This document shows, piece after piece, positions 11,998 through 22,239 of a DNA stretch of 64,000 nucleotides. The notes under the pieces are model-generated. The model was not told the origin of the DNA. It ran no database searches and saw only the letters and a program-made list of their open reading frames with translations. Position 1 is the first letter of the stretch. Each line of letters begins with the position of its first letter. This DNA is from Flabesymbios commensalis (Eukaryota; Annelida; Polychaeta; Terebellida; Flabelligeridae): contig OZ024911.1 in the NCBI GenBank assembly GCA_964017125.1, forward strand, positions 42,781,339 through 42,845,338. Reading direction: 5' to 3'. The position numbers and the translations under genes are program-made.

Positions 11998-12135
11998 GAG
12001 TAACCTCACCACTAGGTAACCTCGCCGTAGTAGGTAATCTCGCCACAGATTTGATAACCTCATCACAGCCTGCCAGAGTAATCTCGCCGCAGCTTTGGTA
12101 ACCTCGCCAAAGGGGTCTGAGTAGCCTCGCCACAT
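11998..12135 (+). repeat. Degenerate GTAACCTCGCCACAG repeats
   Basis: Seven or so imperfect copies of GTAACCTCGCCACAG, spaced about 15-25 bp. Noncoding. Confidence 0.75.
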
Positions 12136-12203
12136 CTATTATATTCGCGTTAATCAGTGTTGATCAGCCTTGGTCATCAGATAGTTTTATTGAACCGAAC
12201 TGA

Positions 12204-12228
12204 CAGACAGACAGACAGACAGACAGAT
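12204..12228 (+). repeat. (GACA)n microsatellite
   Basis: Six uninterrupted GACA units. Confidence 0.9.
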
Positions 12229-12538
12229 GTTTTACGTAGTACATATTCGCCATTTAATGATAGAATATATGTACTTGTATATACAAGAAATTGCTAGAAT
12301 CGCATGACAACATAATTATATGATATCACATGCAGGATTAAAATGGTAAGTGGCATCGCCATGATAAAACACTCGATATCTCGATAATATAAATGATTAT
12401 TATTTGAAAAAATAGAAGGCATTGCCAAGATATGGATATAGGAGTTTATCAGTCTGTTTCCCACCCCAAAGCCAGAGATAAAATAGCTACGATGTATAAT
12501 AGTTACAATTTAGTTAATATTTACATACCTTCAACCTA

Positions 12539-12924
12539 TTAAAGGGACATGCCCATGTCTAAAATCATAAAAAATCGGTGATTTTATTTTAGCTTAAAAA
12601 TATGACCATATGATGTAAACATGTCCATAGACTAGAACTGCAAACGTTTTTTTTAATTTTTGTGCTGCGCATCCACCAGTTAGGCTAGATATAGAAACGA
12701 AATTCCTGATTTCTAATTATTGACAACCATGTCAAAAATGAGAAATACGGGAATTTCGTCTCTATATCTAGCCTAACTGGTGAATGCGCAGCAGATAAAT
12801 TAAAAAAGTTTTGCAGTTCGGTTATAGTCTATGGGCATGTTTACATCATAATATGGTCATATTAAGAAGCCAAAATAAAATCACCGATTTTTTGATGGTT
12901 TTAGACCTGGGCATGTCCCTTTAA
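12539..12924. mobile_element. Foldback MITE, arms about 180 bp
   Basis: Nearly the whole element is an inverted repeat: the left arm (to about 12720) and right arm (from about 12742) match over about 180 bp with few differences. Both ends read TTAAAGGGACATGCCC, so TTAA or TA is the likely target. Related copies: 23640-23866 (both arms), 26009-26210 and 38732-38911 (one arm each). All share TATGACCATATGATGTAAAC and the CTGCGCAT block except where truncated. No coding capacity. Confidence 0.85.
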
Positions 12925-13384
12925 CTTGAAATAAAAGTCTGAAGAGATCATTAGATTTTGATTGATAACACAATATTTTTTATATTAGTGCTTAGCACCA
13001 TCGGGTTGTACTTGTTACAAACACATTGAAAAAATAGTTTAACCTGTTAATTTATAGCTACTGGGCTTAACACAACAGACGATCCGACTACCTTTGATTT
13101 AAATTAGGAAAGAGTGAAATCCACAAGTAGAGCTCCGACAAGGGCTACAAGACCCACGAGATCCAATCAACACTAACAGTTATTGAGAAACCATTCAGAT
13201 GACGGGAGTGATGACGGGAAACGAGCAGAGATCAAGCGGCAATGGTACCCGTGAACGCTGTTAACCCTTTGAACGCTGTGAGCATGCATGATATCCGATT
13301 TATTCTGAAGCACACATTATCGCGGAATAGATTAATGGTGGGTCCTTCAATCTGTAACAGAAAATATTACCATAAGTATTATTA
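12925..13384. other. No gene seen
   Basis: AT-rich spacer between the foldback MITE and the 3' end of the LINE. TTAACCCTTTGAACGC at about 13260 resembles one end of the TTAA-flanked MITE family at 19997-20234, but no matching right end is visible. Confidence 0.4.
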
Positions 13385-13481
13385 TAGTAAGTAAGTAGTT
13401 TATTACGTATTCCAAGGCCTCAGGCCCAAAGTACAACACATTCAAAATTTAAATATTCAATAAAAATAACATATAACATAT

Positions 13482-16400
13482 TTACATATTCTGTTCTTCA
13501 AGTTCAACCAATGTAGAATGCAGTTTTAATGATTGATGTGTGTATGCGGCTATGCTTTGTACAATTTTAATATCAACAGAAGACATAATATTAACAAATG
13601 TATTGTAATTTGCATATTCGAAAAATAAATAATGTTTTCTAATTGCACTGTATGCTGGACAGCAGCACACGAAATGAAATTCGTCTTCCAGCACCGTAAT
13701 ATCTCTCCCTTCACAAAATGAACAAATTCTTTCGGCAATTGGTACGTTTTTCCTTCTACCTTTCTCGATAGCCAAACAGTGACTTGAAAGTCGGAGCTTA
13801 CTTAAAGCTATGCGGTGTTTTACAACAGTCAACAATTTTAAATAAGCTTCACATTCATTATTTATATAGATGTTTTTAAAAGTACAATAAATAGCCATTT
13901 TACTCGAATTTCTGAGTTTTTCTCTTAATTCATTGACATAGTAATTTTTGACTCTAGTCTTAAACACGTTTAAAAATATTTCTTCATTGTCAACATTTTG
14001 GGAAAACCATATGTAATTAAAACCAAATTTGTTTAACATATATCTGACTGAAGTCACCCATGTGAATCGATTTCTATCATCCAGGTTTTTCAGCATTGAA
14101 TAACAGGCTTTCGGATATCTAGTATTTGGCATTTTTAAAAGTTTTAACCAATATTTCAAACAGGTGGTATGATAGTGCACAGCAAGAGGATATCTGCCAA
14201 GTTCCATTAGTACAGCTGCATTTGGTGTGGAAGAATTTACGTGTAGAATACGTTTACAAAATGAAATATGTACATTTTCAATTACATTGCTCCAATCTGT
14301 TCCCCATATCTGTGAACCGTACAGTAATATAGGCAGTACAATTTTATCGAACAGATCAAGCATTATATTTACAGACAGGGATCCACATTTGGAATTATAC
14401 ATATATAACAAATTTAATGCCTTCTCAGCTTGTAAAGCAATCGTTTTTTTAGATAGAGTCCATTTTAGTTTAGGAGTGAACATTAACCCTAAATACTTAT
14501 AAAATGATACTACTTCTAATTGTTGTCCTTTAAAAAACCATTTCTCGTATTTTTTCAATATCCCCCCTCTTCTAAAGACCATTATTTTCGTTTTTGTTAG
14601 ATTTACATACATTCCCCATTTATGACAATAATTCTCCAATACATTAATCATATATTGCAATCGACCAACTGTGTCGGCACCATCGACAATATCATCTGCA
14701 AAGTATAACATCATAATATTCGGTGCATTTTCATCAATATATATTCCTTGACAGCCCATATTCTTCATATTTTCCATCAGCTCATTTATATATAGAACAA
14801 AGAGAAAAGGACTCAAGACACAACCTTGTCTCGTACCAACTCCACAACTAAAATAATCAGTTAAGCCCACAGGGGTACTAACACAGGATTTAAATTGTGT
14901 ATACATGTTTCTTAAAACTGTCAAAATGTTCCCGCTTAAACCATATTTTAAAATTTTATACCAAAGAAGTTTATGTGACACCTTGTCAAATGCTTTAGAA
15001 AAGTCGACAAATAAAACATAGTATCTTCCTTTAGGTTTACTTATGTATTTTTGAGCTAGTGATTGCAGTACAAATATATTGTCTATGGTTGAATAACCCT
15101 TTTTATAGCCAGCTTGCGCCTCATATAAAACATCTGCAGATTGTGCCCATTTCAATAACCTGTTATTTAAAACTTTACAGAAAATCTTTCCCCACACAGA
15201 CAGTAAGGATATCCCTCTATAGTTCTGAGGATTTGATCTAGCGCCACCTTTATGCAGAGGGTATAATATTGACTGACACCACTGTGGAGGGTAATTTCCA
15301 CTGTGTAATATCCTGTTAAAAAGAGAAAGGATGTATGGCATTATGAAATTTGTTGAGGCTTTTATCATTTCTATACTTATTCCATCTACTCCAGAAGATT
15401 TACCAATGGCAAATGTTTTTATGCTTTCTTCAATTTCTTGTCGCGATATTGTACTATTTAATAAGTTCAGTTCAGGAGTTGTATATTCATTTAATTCGAC
15501 ATTGTGTGATGTATGTATAAAATGGTCAACTTCTTCCATGAATTCTTTATTTATACAAGTGTCTGGATTCAATAAAGTCTTGAAGTGTTCAAACCATTGA
15601 CTTACACTTATATCACTTGTATTCTGAGATGGTAAACAAAGACTTTTTAAATTTTTCCAAAACATTTTTGGGTTATTTACATTATGCTCTACTTTATCTC
15701 TATTGCTCTGTTTTATTTCAAATTGTTTCTTTTTACACAATTTTCTAAAGTCTTTCTTGTATGTTCTATATAAATTTAAGTCGGATAAGCAACCACTTCT
15801 CCTGTAAATATTTAAAGCAACACTTTTGCTGTGTTTAGCAACAGCACATTTATCATCCCACCATACTGGTTGATCATGGTTTTTACTAGAGATCCTCCTA
15901 TTCTGTTTCATATCTACTGCTGCGCGTTGATAAACATTAGTTAATAAATCTACTGAATCGGTTATGTTATCATTTAAATTATCGTTAAATTCTTGTAACA
16001 TCACTAATGACGTAGGATCTTGTAACAAGTCTAAAAAATGTCTTTCAAAATTCCCTTGCCATTTAAAGTTTACTTTCTTTTTTAAATGTTCACTTTGAGG
16101 TTCATCGACACTATCAGTTTTGTATATACACTTAATATCAATAACAAGTGGAAAATGATTACTATTATCACAGGGCAAAATTTCAAAGTTTTCTAATATG
16201 TCAAATAAATAATGGTCGGTAACAATGTAGTCTATAGTACTAGCCCCTTGAGTGCAAATATATGTAAAATCGCCAGCACAATCTTTACCAGCTCTACCAT
16301 TTAACACACACATTCCCATAGTTTTACATATTTCTAGCAGAGATTTGCCAAATAAATTTACAGTTTTATCTCTTGCTTTTCTAGGTTTGTTAAAGCTTGA

Positions 16401-16970
16401 GCTTTCATACCATTCCATATTCGGTATATTAGTAACAGTATCATCAACTATATAGTCAAGTTCATTTCCTATGCGCGCATTGAAATCTCCAAACATTATC
16501 AGCTTATGTTTATCATAGCATACTTTAATATCCAATAGAGTTTTTCTTAATATTTCAATACCATTACACTCATCTGTGAATCGTGTCGACCCCTCTGGTG
16601 GAATATACAAGAAGAGTGCAATAATATCATACTCTAAATCGAAAATATCTTTCCTGAACTTAACAATGATTCCATAAAGAAAGTCATGACAAATACGTAT
16701 TACACCATGCTTAATTTTGTTATTTATTATTAGACTTACCCCACCAGAGGGACGCCCGTGCTTTTTAGTTTTAACTGCTTTTAAATTCTCAAATGTATAA
16801 CCACTGACACTATGCACAATGCTTCTGACTTTTTCTCCAGTATTGTCCCATGTTTCATACAGCGCCGTAACGTGATATGACTTAATGTAAGATAATATTT
16901 GGTGTTCATTATAATTTTGTAGTGCTCCATCAATATTCCATGAACAAACAGAGATGACCCGGCCTCTCTC
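13482..16970 (-). CDS. LINE ORF2: APE-type endonuclease and reverse transcriptase
   Basis: Open for 1162 codons from just after the ORF1 stop. Numbering from that point: endonuclease residues 6-280, with CSWNIDG (catalytic Asn), LYETW (catalytic Glu), MFGDFNARIG near 159, STIDYIV near 244 and SNHFP near 270. Reverse transcriptase spans about 500-850, with LFVDFSKAFDKVSH, GTRQGCVLSPFLF and the catalytic YFADD near 757. A C-terminal C-x2-C...H...C motif (CSFC, then HFVCCCP) lies near 1083-1104. Nicks DNA and copies the element RNA at the nick. The SDH motif usual in these nucleases reads SNH here, an Asp-to-Asn change that may weaken cutting. There is no ATG before codon 159, downstream of the first two catalytic residues; a GTG at 16815-16817 is not a credible eukaryotic start. 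Production probably needs UAG readthrough or reinitiation. Confidence 0.95.
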   Translation of the reverse strand, partial: ERGRVISVCSWNIDGALQNYNEHQILSYIKSYHVTALYETWDNTGEKVRSIVHSVSGYTFENLKAVKTKKHGRPSGGVSLIINNKIKHGVIRICHDFLYGIIVKFRKDIFDLEYDIIALFLYIPPEGSTRFTDECNGIEILRKTLLDIKVCYDKHKLIMFGDFNARIGNELDYIVDDTVTNIPNMEWYESSSFNKPRKARDKTVNLFGKSLLEICKTMGMCVLNGRAGKDCAGDFTYICTQGASTIDYIVTDHYLFDILENFEILPCDNSNHFPLVIDIKCIYKTDSVDEPQSEHLKKKVNFKWQGNFERHFLDLLQDPTSLVMLQEFNDNLNDNITDSVDLLTNVYQRAAVDMKQNRRISSKNHDQPVWWDDKCAVAKHSKSVALNIYRRSGCLSDLNLYRTYKKDFRKLCKKKQFEIKQSNRDKVEHNVNNPKMFWKNLKSLCLPSQNTSDISVSQWFEHFKTLLNPDTCINKEFMEEVDHFIHTSHNVELNEYTTPELNLLNSTISRQEIEESIKTFAIGKSSGVDGISIEMIKASTNFIMPYILSLFNRILHSGNYPPQWCQSILYPLHKGGARSNPQNYRGISLLSVWGKIFCKVLNNRLLKWAQSADVLYEAQAGYKKGYSTIDNIFVLQSLAQKYISKPKGRYYVLFVDFSKAFDKVSHKLLWYKILKYGLSGNILTVLRNMYTQFKSCVSTPVGLTDYFSCGVGTRQGCVLSPFLFVLYINELMENMKNMGCQGIYIDENAPNIMMLYFADDIVDGADTVGRLQYMINVLENYCHKWGMYVNLTKTKIMVFRRGGILKKYEKWFFKGQQLEVVSFYKYLGLMFTPKLKWTLSKKTIALQAEKALNLLYMYNSKCGSLSVNIMLDLFDKIVLPILLYGSQIWGTDWSNVIENVHISFCKRILHVNSSTPNAAVLMELGRYPLAVHYHTTCLKYWLKLLKMPNTRYPKACYSMLKNLDDRNRFTWVTSVRYMLNKFGFNYIWFSQNVDNEEIFLNVFKTRVKNYYVNELREKLRNSSKMAIYCTFKNIYINNECEAYLKLLTVVKHRIALSKLRLSSHCLAIEKGRRKNVPIAERICSFCEGRDITVLEDEFHFVCCCPAYSAIRKHYLFFEYANYNTFVNIMSSVDIKIVQSIAAYTHQSLKLHSTLVELEEQNM

Positions 16971-18143
16971 CTATTTATCTTTATTGTCCGGAATTGTTTG
17001 TAGCTTGTCATCAAAGGAATTAGTTTGTTTGAAAACCCTGTCGTTGATATTGTCGTAACAGTACACATTTCTTTTCCTTTCTGCGTTTGTCACAATTAGT
17101 TTGTTAAATGAGAGGTATGCCATCAGGTCTAACTGTCTGGCACGCAACATTAAGTTTTTCAGTTTATAACGAGCAGTTTTCACACAATCGCTAAAGTCCT
17201 CCATAAAGTAAACTCTGTCTGGCTTAACCTGTTTAGCTTTAGAAAGGATGGCGTCTTTGTCTTTATGAAAAGACAGTTTTACAATCATGTCTCTGCTAGT
17301 TCCTGGTGTTTGGTTCCTAGAGCGTGGTAGCCTGTGTGCACGTTCAATGGAAATTTCGCTTACTCGTTCGGCATCCAAATCAAGCTTTGTAATCAAAGTG
17401 TCTTTAACAGCTTTCTCACAATCATCCCATGTTTCTTTTCCATCTGCTTTGTCAGGAATCCCGCGTATGACCACGTTGTTACGTCGCATGTGTCCCTCCA
17501 TATTATCTAATTTGTTTACCAATCGTTTGTTTTCCATCTCTAAGTCATCCACCTTATGTTGCATTTTATTCTGTTTTTCCTTTATCTCATCTGTCTCCGT
17601 TTTTAATTCGTCAAAACGGGTGTTCATATCCGCTCTCATTTCCGTAATGGCTTTCATGACCTCTTGAAGTCCAGCGGTGTTTTGTTGTTCAATCCCCAGC
17701 TCTCCACCAGAAGTTGACAGCGTTGATTGTCGTGTGTTCCTCGCCGGCGGCCCTTCTTGTGCCAATGCTGGCCCAGGGTTGGGACCAGGATTCATTTCAA
17801 CGTCTCCACTCAATAACAGACGGGCTCGGTTGAGGTTTGGTGTGTTCAGGCTCACAGATACTAACGGTTCAACGTTTGTTATGTAACCTCGCCAGCTGAC
17901 CAGTTCCGTGCACGACAGTGTATCAAGCGTATTAGTAAACAGAGGTGTGTGCGTGGTTTCACTCAACCGCGGGGTGGTCAAGCCGCCCCCCACTCCTGCA
18001 CAACAACACAGTATCAAGACAACCCGCAATATTATGAGGGTACACACAGGAATGGCGATTCCAGTGTACAATCTTCTGCCTCGTCTGCCTGGCATTAAAA
18101 AACTCCCAATCCTCATCCTCCACGCTTCCACTGAAATTCCCAT
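16971..18143 (-). CDS. LINE ORF1: leader peptide, 2A motif, coiled coil and RNA-binding protein
   Basis: 390 residues from the first in-frame ATG. Residues 18-25 are basic and 27-49 strongly hydrophobic and Cys-rich, like a signal peptide or membrane anchor. Residues 114-121 read DVEMNPGP, the canonical 2A skipping motif, preceded by RLLLSG as in known 2A sequences; skipping would release a 120-residue leader and a 270-residue protein starting at Pro121. The latter has a coiled coil (about 155-220) with repeated charged heptads, then RNNVVIRGIP and an L1-ORF1-like RRM plus C-terminal domain (about 220-365). ORF1 proteins of this type trimerise, bind the element RNA and act as chaperones. The stop is TAG, followed in frame by ORF2. 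Later Met codons at 10 and 17 are alternative starts. Confidence 0.92.
   Translation of the reverse strand: MGISVEAWRMRIGSFLMPGRRGRRLYTGIAIPVCTLIILRVVLILCCCAGVGGGLTTPRLSETTHTPLFTNTLDTLSCTELVSWRGYITNVEPLVSVSLNTPNLNRARLLLSGDVEMNPGPNPGPALAQEGPPARNTRQSTLSTSGGELGIEQQNTAGLQEVMKAITEMRADMNTRFDELKTETDEIKEKQNKMQHKVDDLEMENKRLVNKLDNMEGHMRRNNVVIRGIPDKADGKETWDDCEKAVKDTLITKLDLDAERVSEISIERAHRLPRSRNQTPGTSRDMIVKLSFHKDKDAILSKAKQVKPDRVYFMEDFSDCVKTARYKLKNLMLRARQLDLMAYLSFNKLIVTNAERKRNVYCYDNINDRVFKQTNSFDDKLQTIPDNKDK
17781..17804 (-). other. 2A translational recoding (ribosome skipping) site
   Basis: Codons for DVEMNPGP match the D-x-E-x-N-P-G-P consensus exactly. In this motif the Gly-Pro bond is not formed and translation continues from the Pro. 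Such motifs are known in picorna-like viruses and in some non-LTR elements and NLR genes of sea urchin. Activity here is inferred. Confidence 0.9.
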
Positions 18144-18225
18144 CTCTAACTGTTTGATCCATACACTTTCACAAACTTGATCGTATAAATTTTGTATATG
18201 AAATATTTGTAAAACAGCCGAAAAT

Positions 18226-19992
18226 CAATATTTTCTTTCTCTCAAATTGTTTGCGTCTTCTGCATGTTGGTGTATACAATAGGCCTATATATAACATTCG
18301 GAAAATAATAAGTAAGAGAAAAATAGTCCTATGCCTATGCAGCCATACTCCCATTATATGGCTCATTATAAAAATAAATTCGTTATCAATGTAGTGTATA
18401 TATAAGTGAACCGTCATGTTGTGATGGTGACGTCTATTACCATAGCTTATATATTGCATATACTAAAAGTACGGTAGCGACATTTGTTATTTAATAATAA
18501 TAATCATAATAATAACAACAATTACATCCAGATATTTCTAAATTTTCTTTGATATTGTGAGTTATACTTACGGAGCTATCTAAATTGAGATGGTCTTTAA
18601 AAACATGTTAAATATTGTGTTCGGTAATATTCTATTGTTGTATTAGTATGGGAGAGGATAATTTAGATTTTCAATACACATAATAGGCTTACATATAGGG
18701 CCTAATCAATCACATGTATAATGGTCATTCATATTGAAATATGAAGGTAGTGGTCATCACAATTAATAATATGACTCACAATATCAATTTTAATCGGTAC
18801 ATTTTATTTGCTTAAAAGTGCAAGTAATTTTGAATTTGTGGGCCGCAGTAATTCAATTCAACAAATAAGCACTTTAAATAAGCGCCTCTGGATCTTCGAG
18901 TTCCAACAGACGCTATGTAAATGTAATAAATAACGATAATATTACCTATATAATAATAATATGTAGGCATACATCTCTATCTCTATATCAACGGTTATGC
19001 TATTATTATAACGTCACACTTAATAATACACATTTTTGCGGTGAAGATAGTTAACAGCATTTGCATTTAACAGGACACATATTTTAAAAATAACATTTTT
19101 GCTAATATGTATGCACCCCAGCTGTATAAGTACATTTAAATAAATAAATAAAGTAGGCCGAATTGACTTGGCGTCATCACTCACGATTTCGGCTTATTCG
19201 GGGTGGTGAGACCTTGTAGGGTCTGCTTTGTTGTTCTTCTTCTTCATAGTAGGCTACAGCTCACTCCTCTGTTTGTATAGTATTATTAAGCCGGGTAGTG
19301 GTGATGTGTGTGCTTTGTGTGAGTCGTAAGAGTGGGGTGGAGGGATGAATAAATAAATTCTAATGTGGATAGCTATAGTTTATATGTGCATATCACAGCG
19401 ATCTTATTAATCTTGCCTTATGCATAATTAAGCCTTCCTATATTTGAAAGTTTACAGAAACAAAGTAAAATAGAACTAATTATAATGGCTTAAGTCTGCA
19501 TATGAATTACTCACGGAGGCGTGATTATGCATATTTTAGAGAAGGCATAACTGGTATACACATGCCGCACTGAAGAAGGTGAGAGGCTACCTCGCCCAAT
19601 CCGATGGCCATTATGTAGTGTCGGAGATCAGGAAAATACCCTTCAATAGTTCAAAAAACTGCTCAGAACTGGGCCAATCAGATAATTACGGACTCTGATT
19701 ATGTTTTAGCCGCAACGATGAACAGGGGTAGGTCAAATAGAGCGTGACAATAAAAAACAACCGGTCACTCCTGGGCCATGATGTATGCTTGTTACACCTC
19801 CGACTGATTAGGTGCCATAATTAAACTAATGTTATCATTGCAGTCAAGAAAGCAAAGTCAAGTAGTGGTTGTTGAAAACACATGGTATCACTAGATATTT
19901 ATCCATTCACCACAATACGTTGCTTTCTGTTTCTTATGAGCAAAGTTATCCATTTATGAGTATTTCCCTGTATACCATAGTGATCTCATTTC
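18226..19992. other. No gene seen
   Basis: AT-rich DNA upstream of the LINE, with (TAA)n-like runs near 18490 and TAGGCCTA palindromes near 18280 and 18690. No frame with recognisable content. Confidence 0.5.
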
Positions 19993-19996
19993 TTAA

Positions 19997-20234
19997 CCCT
20001 TTAACCGCCAAATTATTCAATTTGAATTTTCATTCACTTGAAGTTGTGTCTCGCTGACGCGATCCATAACTTCAAGTGAGTAAAAATTATTCAGATTTGA
20101 CAAAATGGACGTCAACAGTTTTCAAATCTTGCTGATTGATGTCACATTTTATCTTTAACATGTTTAAAAGCTGGTACTTAATGTGCTAATAAAAAATGAA
20201 AACTCGAATATATGCGGCACCGGCGGTTAAGGGG
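19997..20234. mobile_element. 238 bp TTAA-flanked MITE (piggyBac-like)
   Basis: TTAA at 19993-19996 and 20235-20238. Ends CCCTTTAACCGCC and GGCGGTTAAGGGG are inverted copies. The interior carries an inverted repeat CACTTGAAGTT ... AACTTCAAGTG at about 20035-20083. TTAA target duplication with C-rich ends is the piggyBac signature. Related: 26423-26663, 59092-59318 and probably 22240-22403. Confidence 0.85.
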
Positions 20235-20504
20235 TTAAGCCGTCCTTCATCGGGGATGGTGTCAAAAGCGACGTCGACTTGGTTGTTTCTGTCGTACATG
20301 GCTGTGATGTTTTATGTTATTATCATGAGTTGAGATTTACAGGAGTGTAGTTTTCTAAAGCTATGTTGTAATGGCGTTAGGATGTTATAGTCGTCAAGGT
20401 GCTTTTTTGTCTTTCATTACGAATTGTAACGTTATGATTATAAAGAATTTTGAATAGCGACCCAAATCCCCTCACTCTCCCCTACACTGTTTTAAGTGTT
20501 TAGC

Positions 20505-20650
20505 TCTATTTCCCAGCATCATCAGCACCACCACAGCAATCTGACACTCTTCGAATTTGAGTCTGTAGGTGTACAGAGTATGTATGAAGTGAGGAAATTG
20601 GCTCGGCACTCAATGGTTCTAAGAGTGACATTTGATCTTTGACGGAAGAT
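20505..20650 (-). repeat. Dispersed repeat with coding-like stretch, copy 1
   Basis: Similar to 32905-33080 in the same orientation. On the - strand it reads LLEP.SAEP and FEECQIAVVVLMMLG; the other copy reads LLEPMSAEP and FEESQIAVVMLMMPG. I cannot assign a family. Conserved amino acids between two diverged copies hint at an old transposon frame. Confidence 0.45.
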
Positions 20651-21539
20651 ATTGACTTGTCAGGCGAAGGGAAAAGATGGAAACAACAGGAGGAATAGAG
20701 ACAATCGTTGTGGAAATTAAAATTGAAAAAGACAAATGGGCCTGTGCGGTGATGTATAGACCTTCACACCTAGCAGACCTATGCTGATCATGCCCCTATT
20801 ATGTCTGACTAACCTCCATTTCTAATAAACATTTGAGACAGACCATATGGAGCAGAAAAATAAAAAAAATATTAGCAAATAGATCGGATGAAAATTGAGA
20901 GGTTTACAGAAAACAAAGAAACATTTGTGTTGATATCAGAAGAATGTCCATAAGATCATGCTTCAAAAACAAATTTACAGATGAAAAGCCATCTTGGGCT
21001 ACTCTCTAGAAAACAGTTAAACCCTTTATTACTAACAAGGGGTATCAGACAGAAAATGACCTAATTCCGAGTGAAAACGGGAACATAGTTCATGACTCTA
21101 AGCAGGTAGATATTAGCAGGTAGATATTATGCACACCTATTACATCAATGTGGCTGCACATATAGGTGAACCATCAGAAGACAAAAATGGATATACTGAT
21201 CATCCTAGCAATAAAAGCATTTCAGAAAAATCTCCAGGATCAAATTTTACATTTAAGCACACGACACAAAAATATGTGACTAAAGTTATAAGATCTCTAA
21301 ATCCCAAAAAAGCAACAGGCCCTGACCTCATTCCACCTGAGCTTAAAATAGTAAAAACTGCCGGACCCGAAATTTCTAAATCTATTACAGACATGGTCAA
21401 TAAATCAATTGATGGAGGAATATTTACAGACTGTCTAAAATGGCTATACTAGTATATAAGAAAGCTGATAACCTTAAAAAGGTAAATTATCAAACAGTCA
21501 GTATACTACCTTGCTTTTCGAAGATTTCTGAGAGGGTAA

Positions 21540-21988
21540 GGCCACTATGTTTATTTTCTTTGTTTTAGATGAGCTCGCGCATTAGATTCAGGCCGCGCAT
21601 TACAAGAAAACATGTGTTTTTTTCTGCCTAGCGCTTGCATTAGATTGTTGCCGATTTCCAAAAAAAAACAGTTAATTTGAAGAGATAAAAAAAAATTCGT
21701 AAAAAACAAATTTATTTCAGGAGATAAAAAAATATTTTACCAGCTATTTTTTTGTTGTTGTTGCCCTCGTTAACTTTTTCTAAATTAAGTCAAAAGCTGT
21801 ATTTATTTGGTGGCGCTCATTAACTTTTCCAGTAATTTGTCAAATGTTTTTTTTTAATTGGTCGCCCTCATTCACTTTTCAAAATATAGATTCAATGTTT
21901 GTTTTTTCTTAAGTGTTTTTTTTCCGCCCTCCCTGATGAGATTTTAGATTTTTTCTGTTCTAAAACAGAGAAAGAAAACACAATGGCC
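21540..21988. mobile_element. 449 bp PIF/Harbinger-like MITE inside the broken LINE
   Basis: Ends are 30 bp inverted repeats: left GGCCACTATGTTTATTTTC, right mirrors GGCCATTGTGTTTTCTTTC, both running into TGTTTTAGA. TAA flanks both sides (21537-21539, 21989-21991). Removing the element and one TAA restores an unbroken LINE reading E-R-V-M-T-D-Q, which fixes the boundaries. A 3 bp TAA duplication fits PIF/Harbinger. Interior has repeated GCCCTCATTAACTTTTC phrases. Noncoding. Confidence 0.88.
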
Positions 21989-22239
21989 TAATGACTGATC
22001 AGCGGAATACTTATTTTAGAGACATTTTTTACGAAGCCTTATCCGCATTCAGAACCAGATACAGATGCCAAGATACACTATTAGCTCTAACTGAAAAATT
22101 CACAAAAACAATCAGAGGACATCATGCAGCTGGGGCCATTTTAATGGACCTCAGCAAGGCATTTGATTGTATGCCAAATAAATAATTAATTGCAAAGTTC
22201 AAAGTGTTTGGTCTACAAGACCTCAGTATTCAACTGGTC

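Larger units (their letters stand above)
13385..18225 (-). mobile_element. Near full-length non-LTR retrotransposon (LINE, CR1/L2-like) with 2A motif
   Basis: Two long intact frames in the order ORF1 (RNA-binding) then ORF2 (endonuclease plus reverse transcriptase). The 3' UTR is about 95 bp long, contains GGGCCTGAGGCCTTGG (able to form a small hairpin) and ends near ACTTACTTACTATAATAAT. There is no poly-A tail, which fits the CR1/L2 group better than mammalian L1. The 5' end is uncertain: ORF1's frame is open back to a TGA near 18225 and I cannot place the transcription start. Both frames lack stops over 1.5 thousand codons, so this copy is young compared with the broken LINEs at 20.7 and 62.7 kb. 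No clear target duplication seen. Confidence 0.9.

Noticed and set aside
16815-16817. GTG as the start of LINE ORF2
   Set aside because: GTG is not a credible start in an animal mRNA, and the frame is open and conserved-looking 51 codons further upstream, back to the ORF1 stop.
14126-17886. Several + strand open frames across the LINE
   Set aside because: They are antisense shadows of ORF1 and ORF2.
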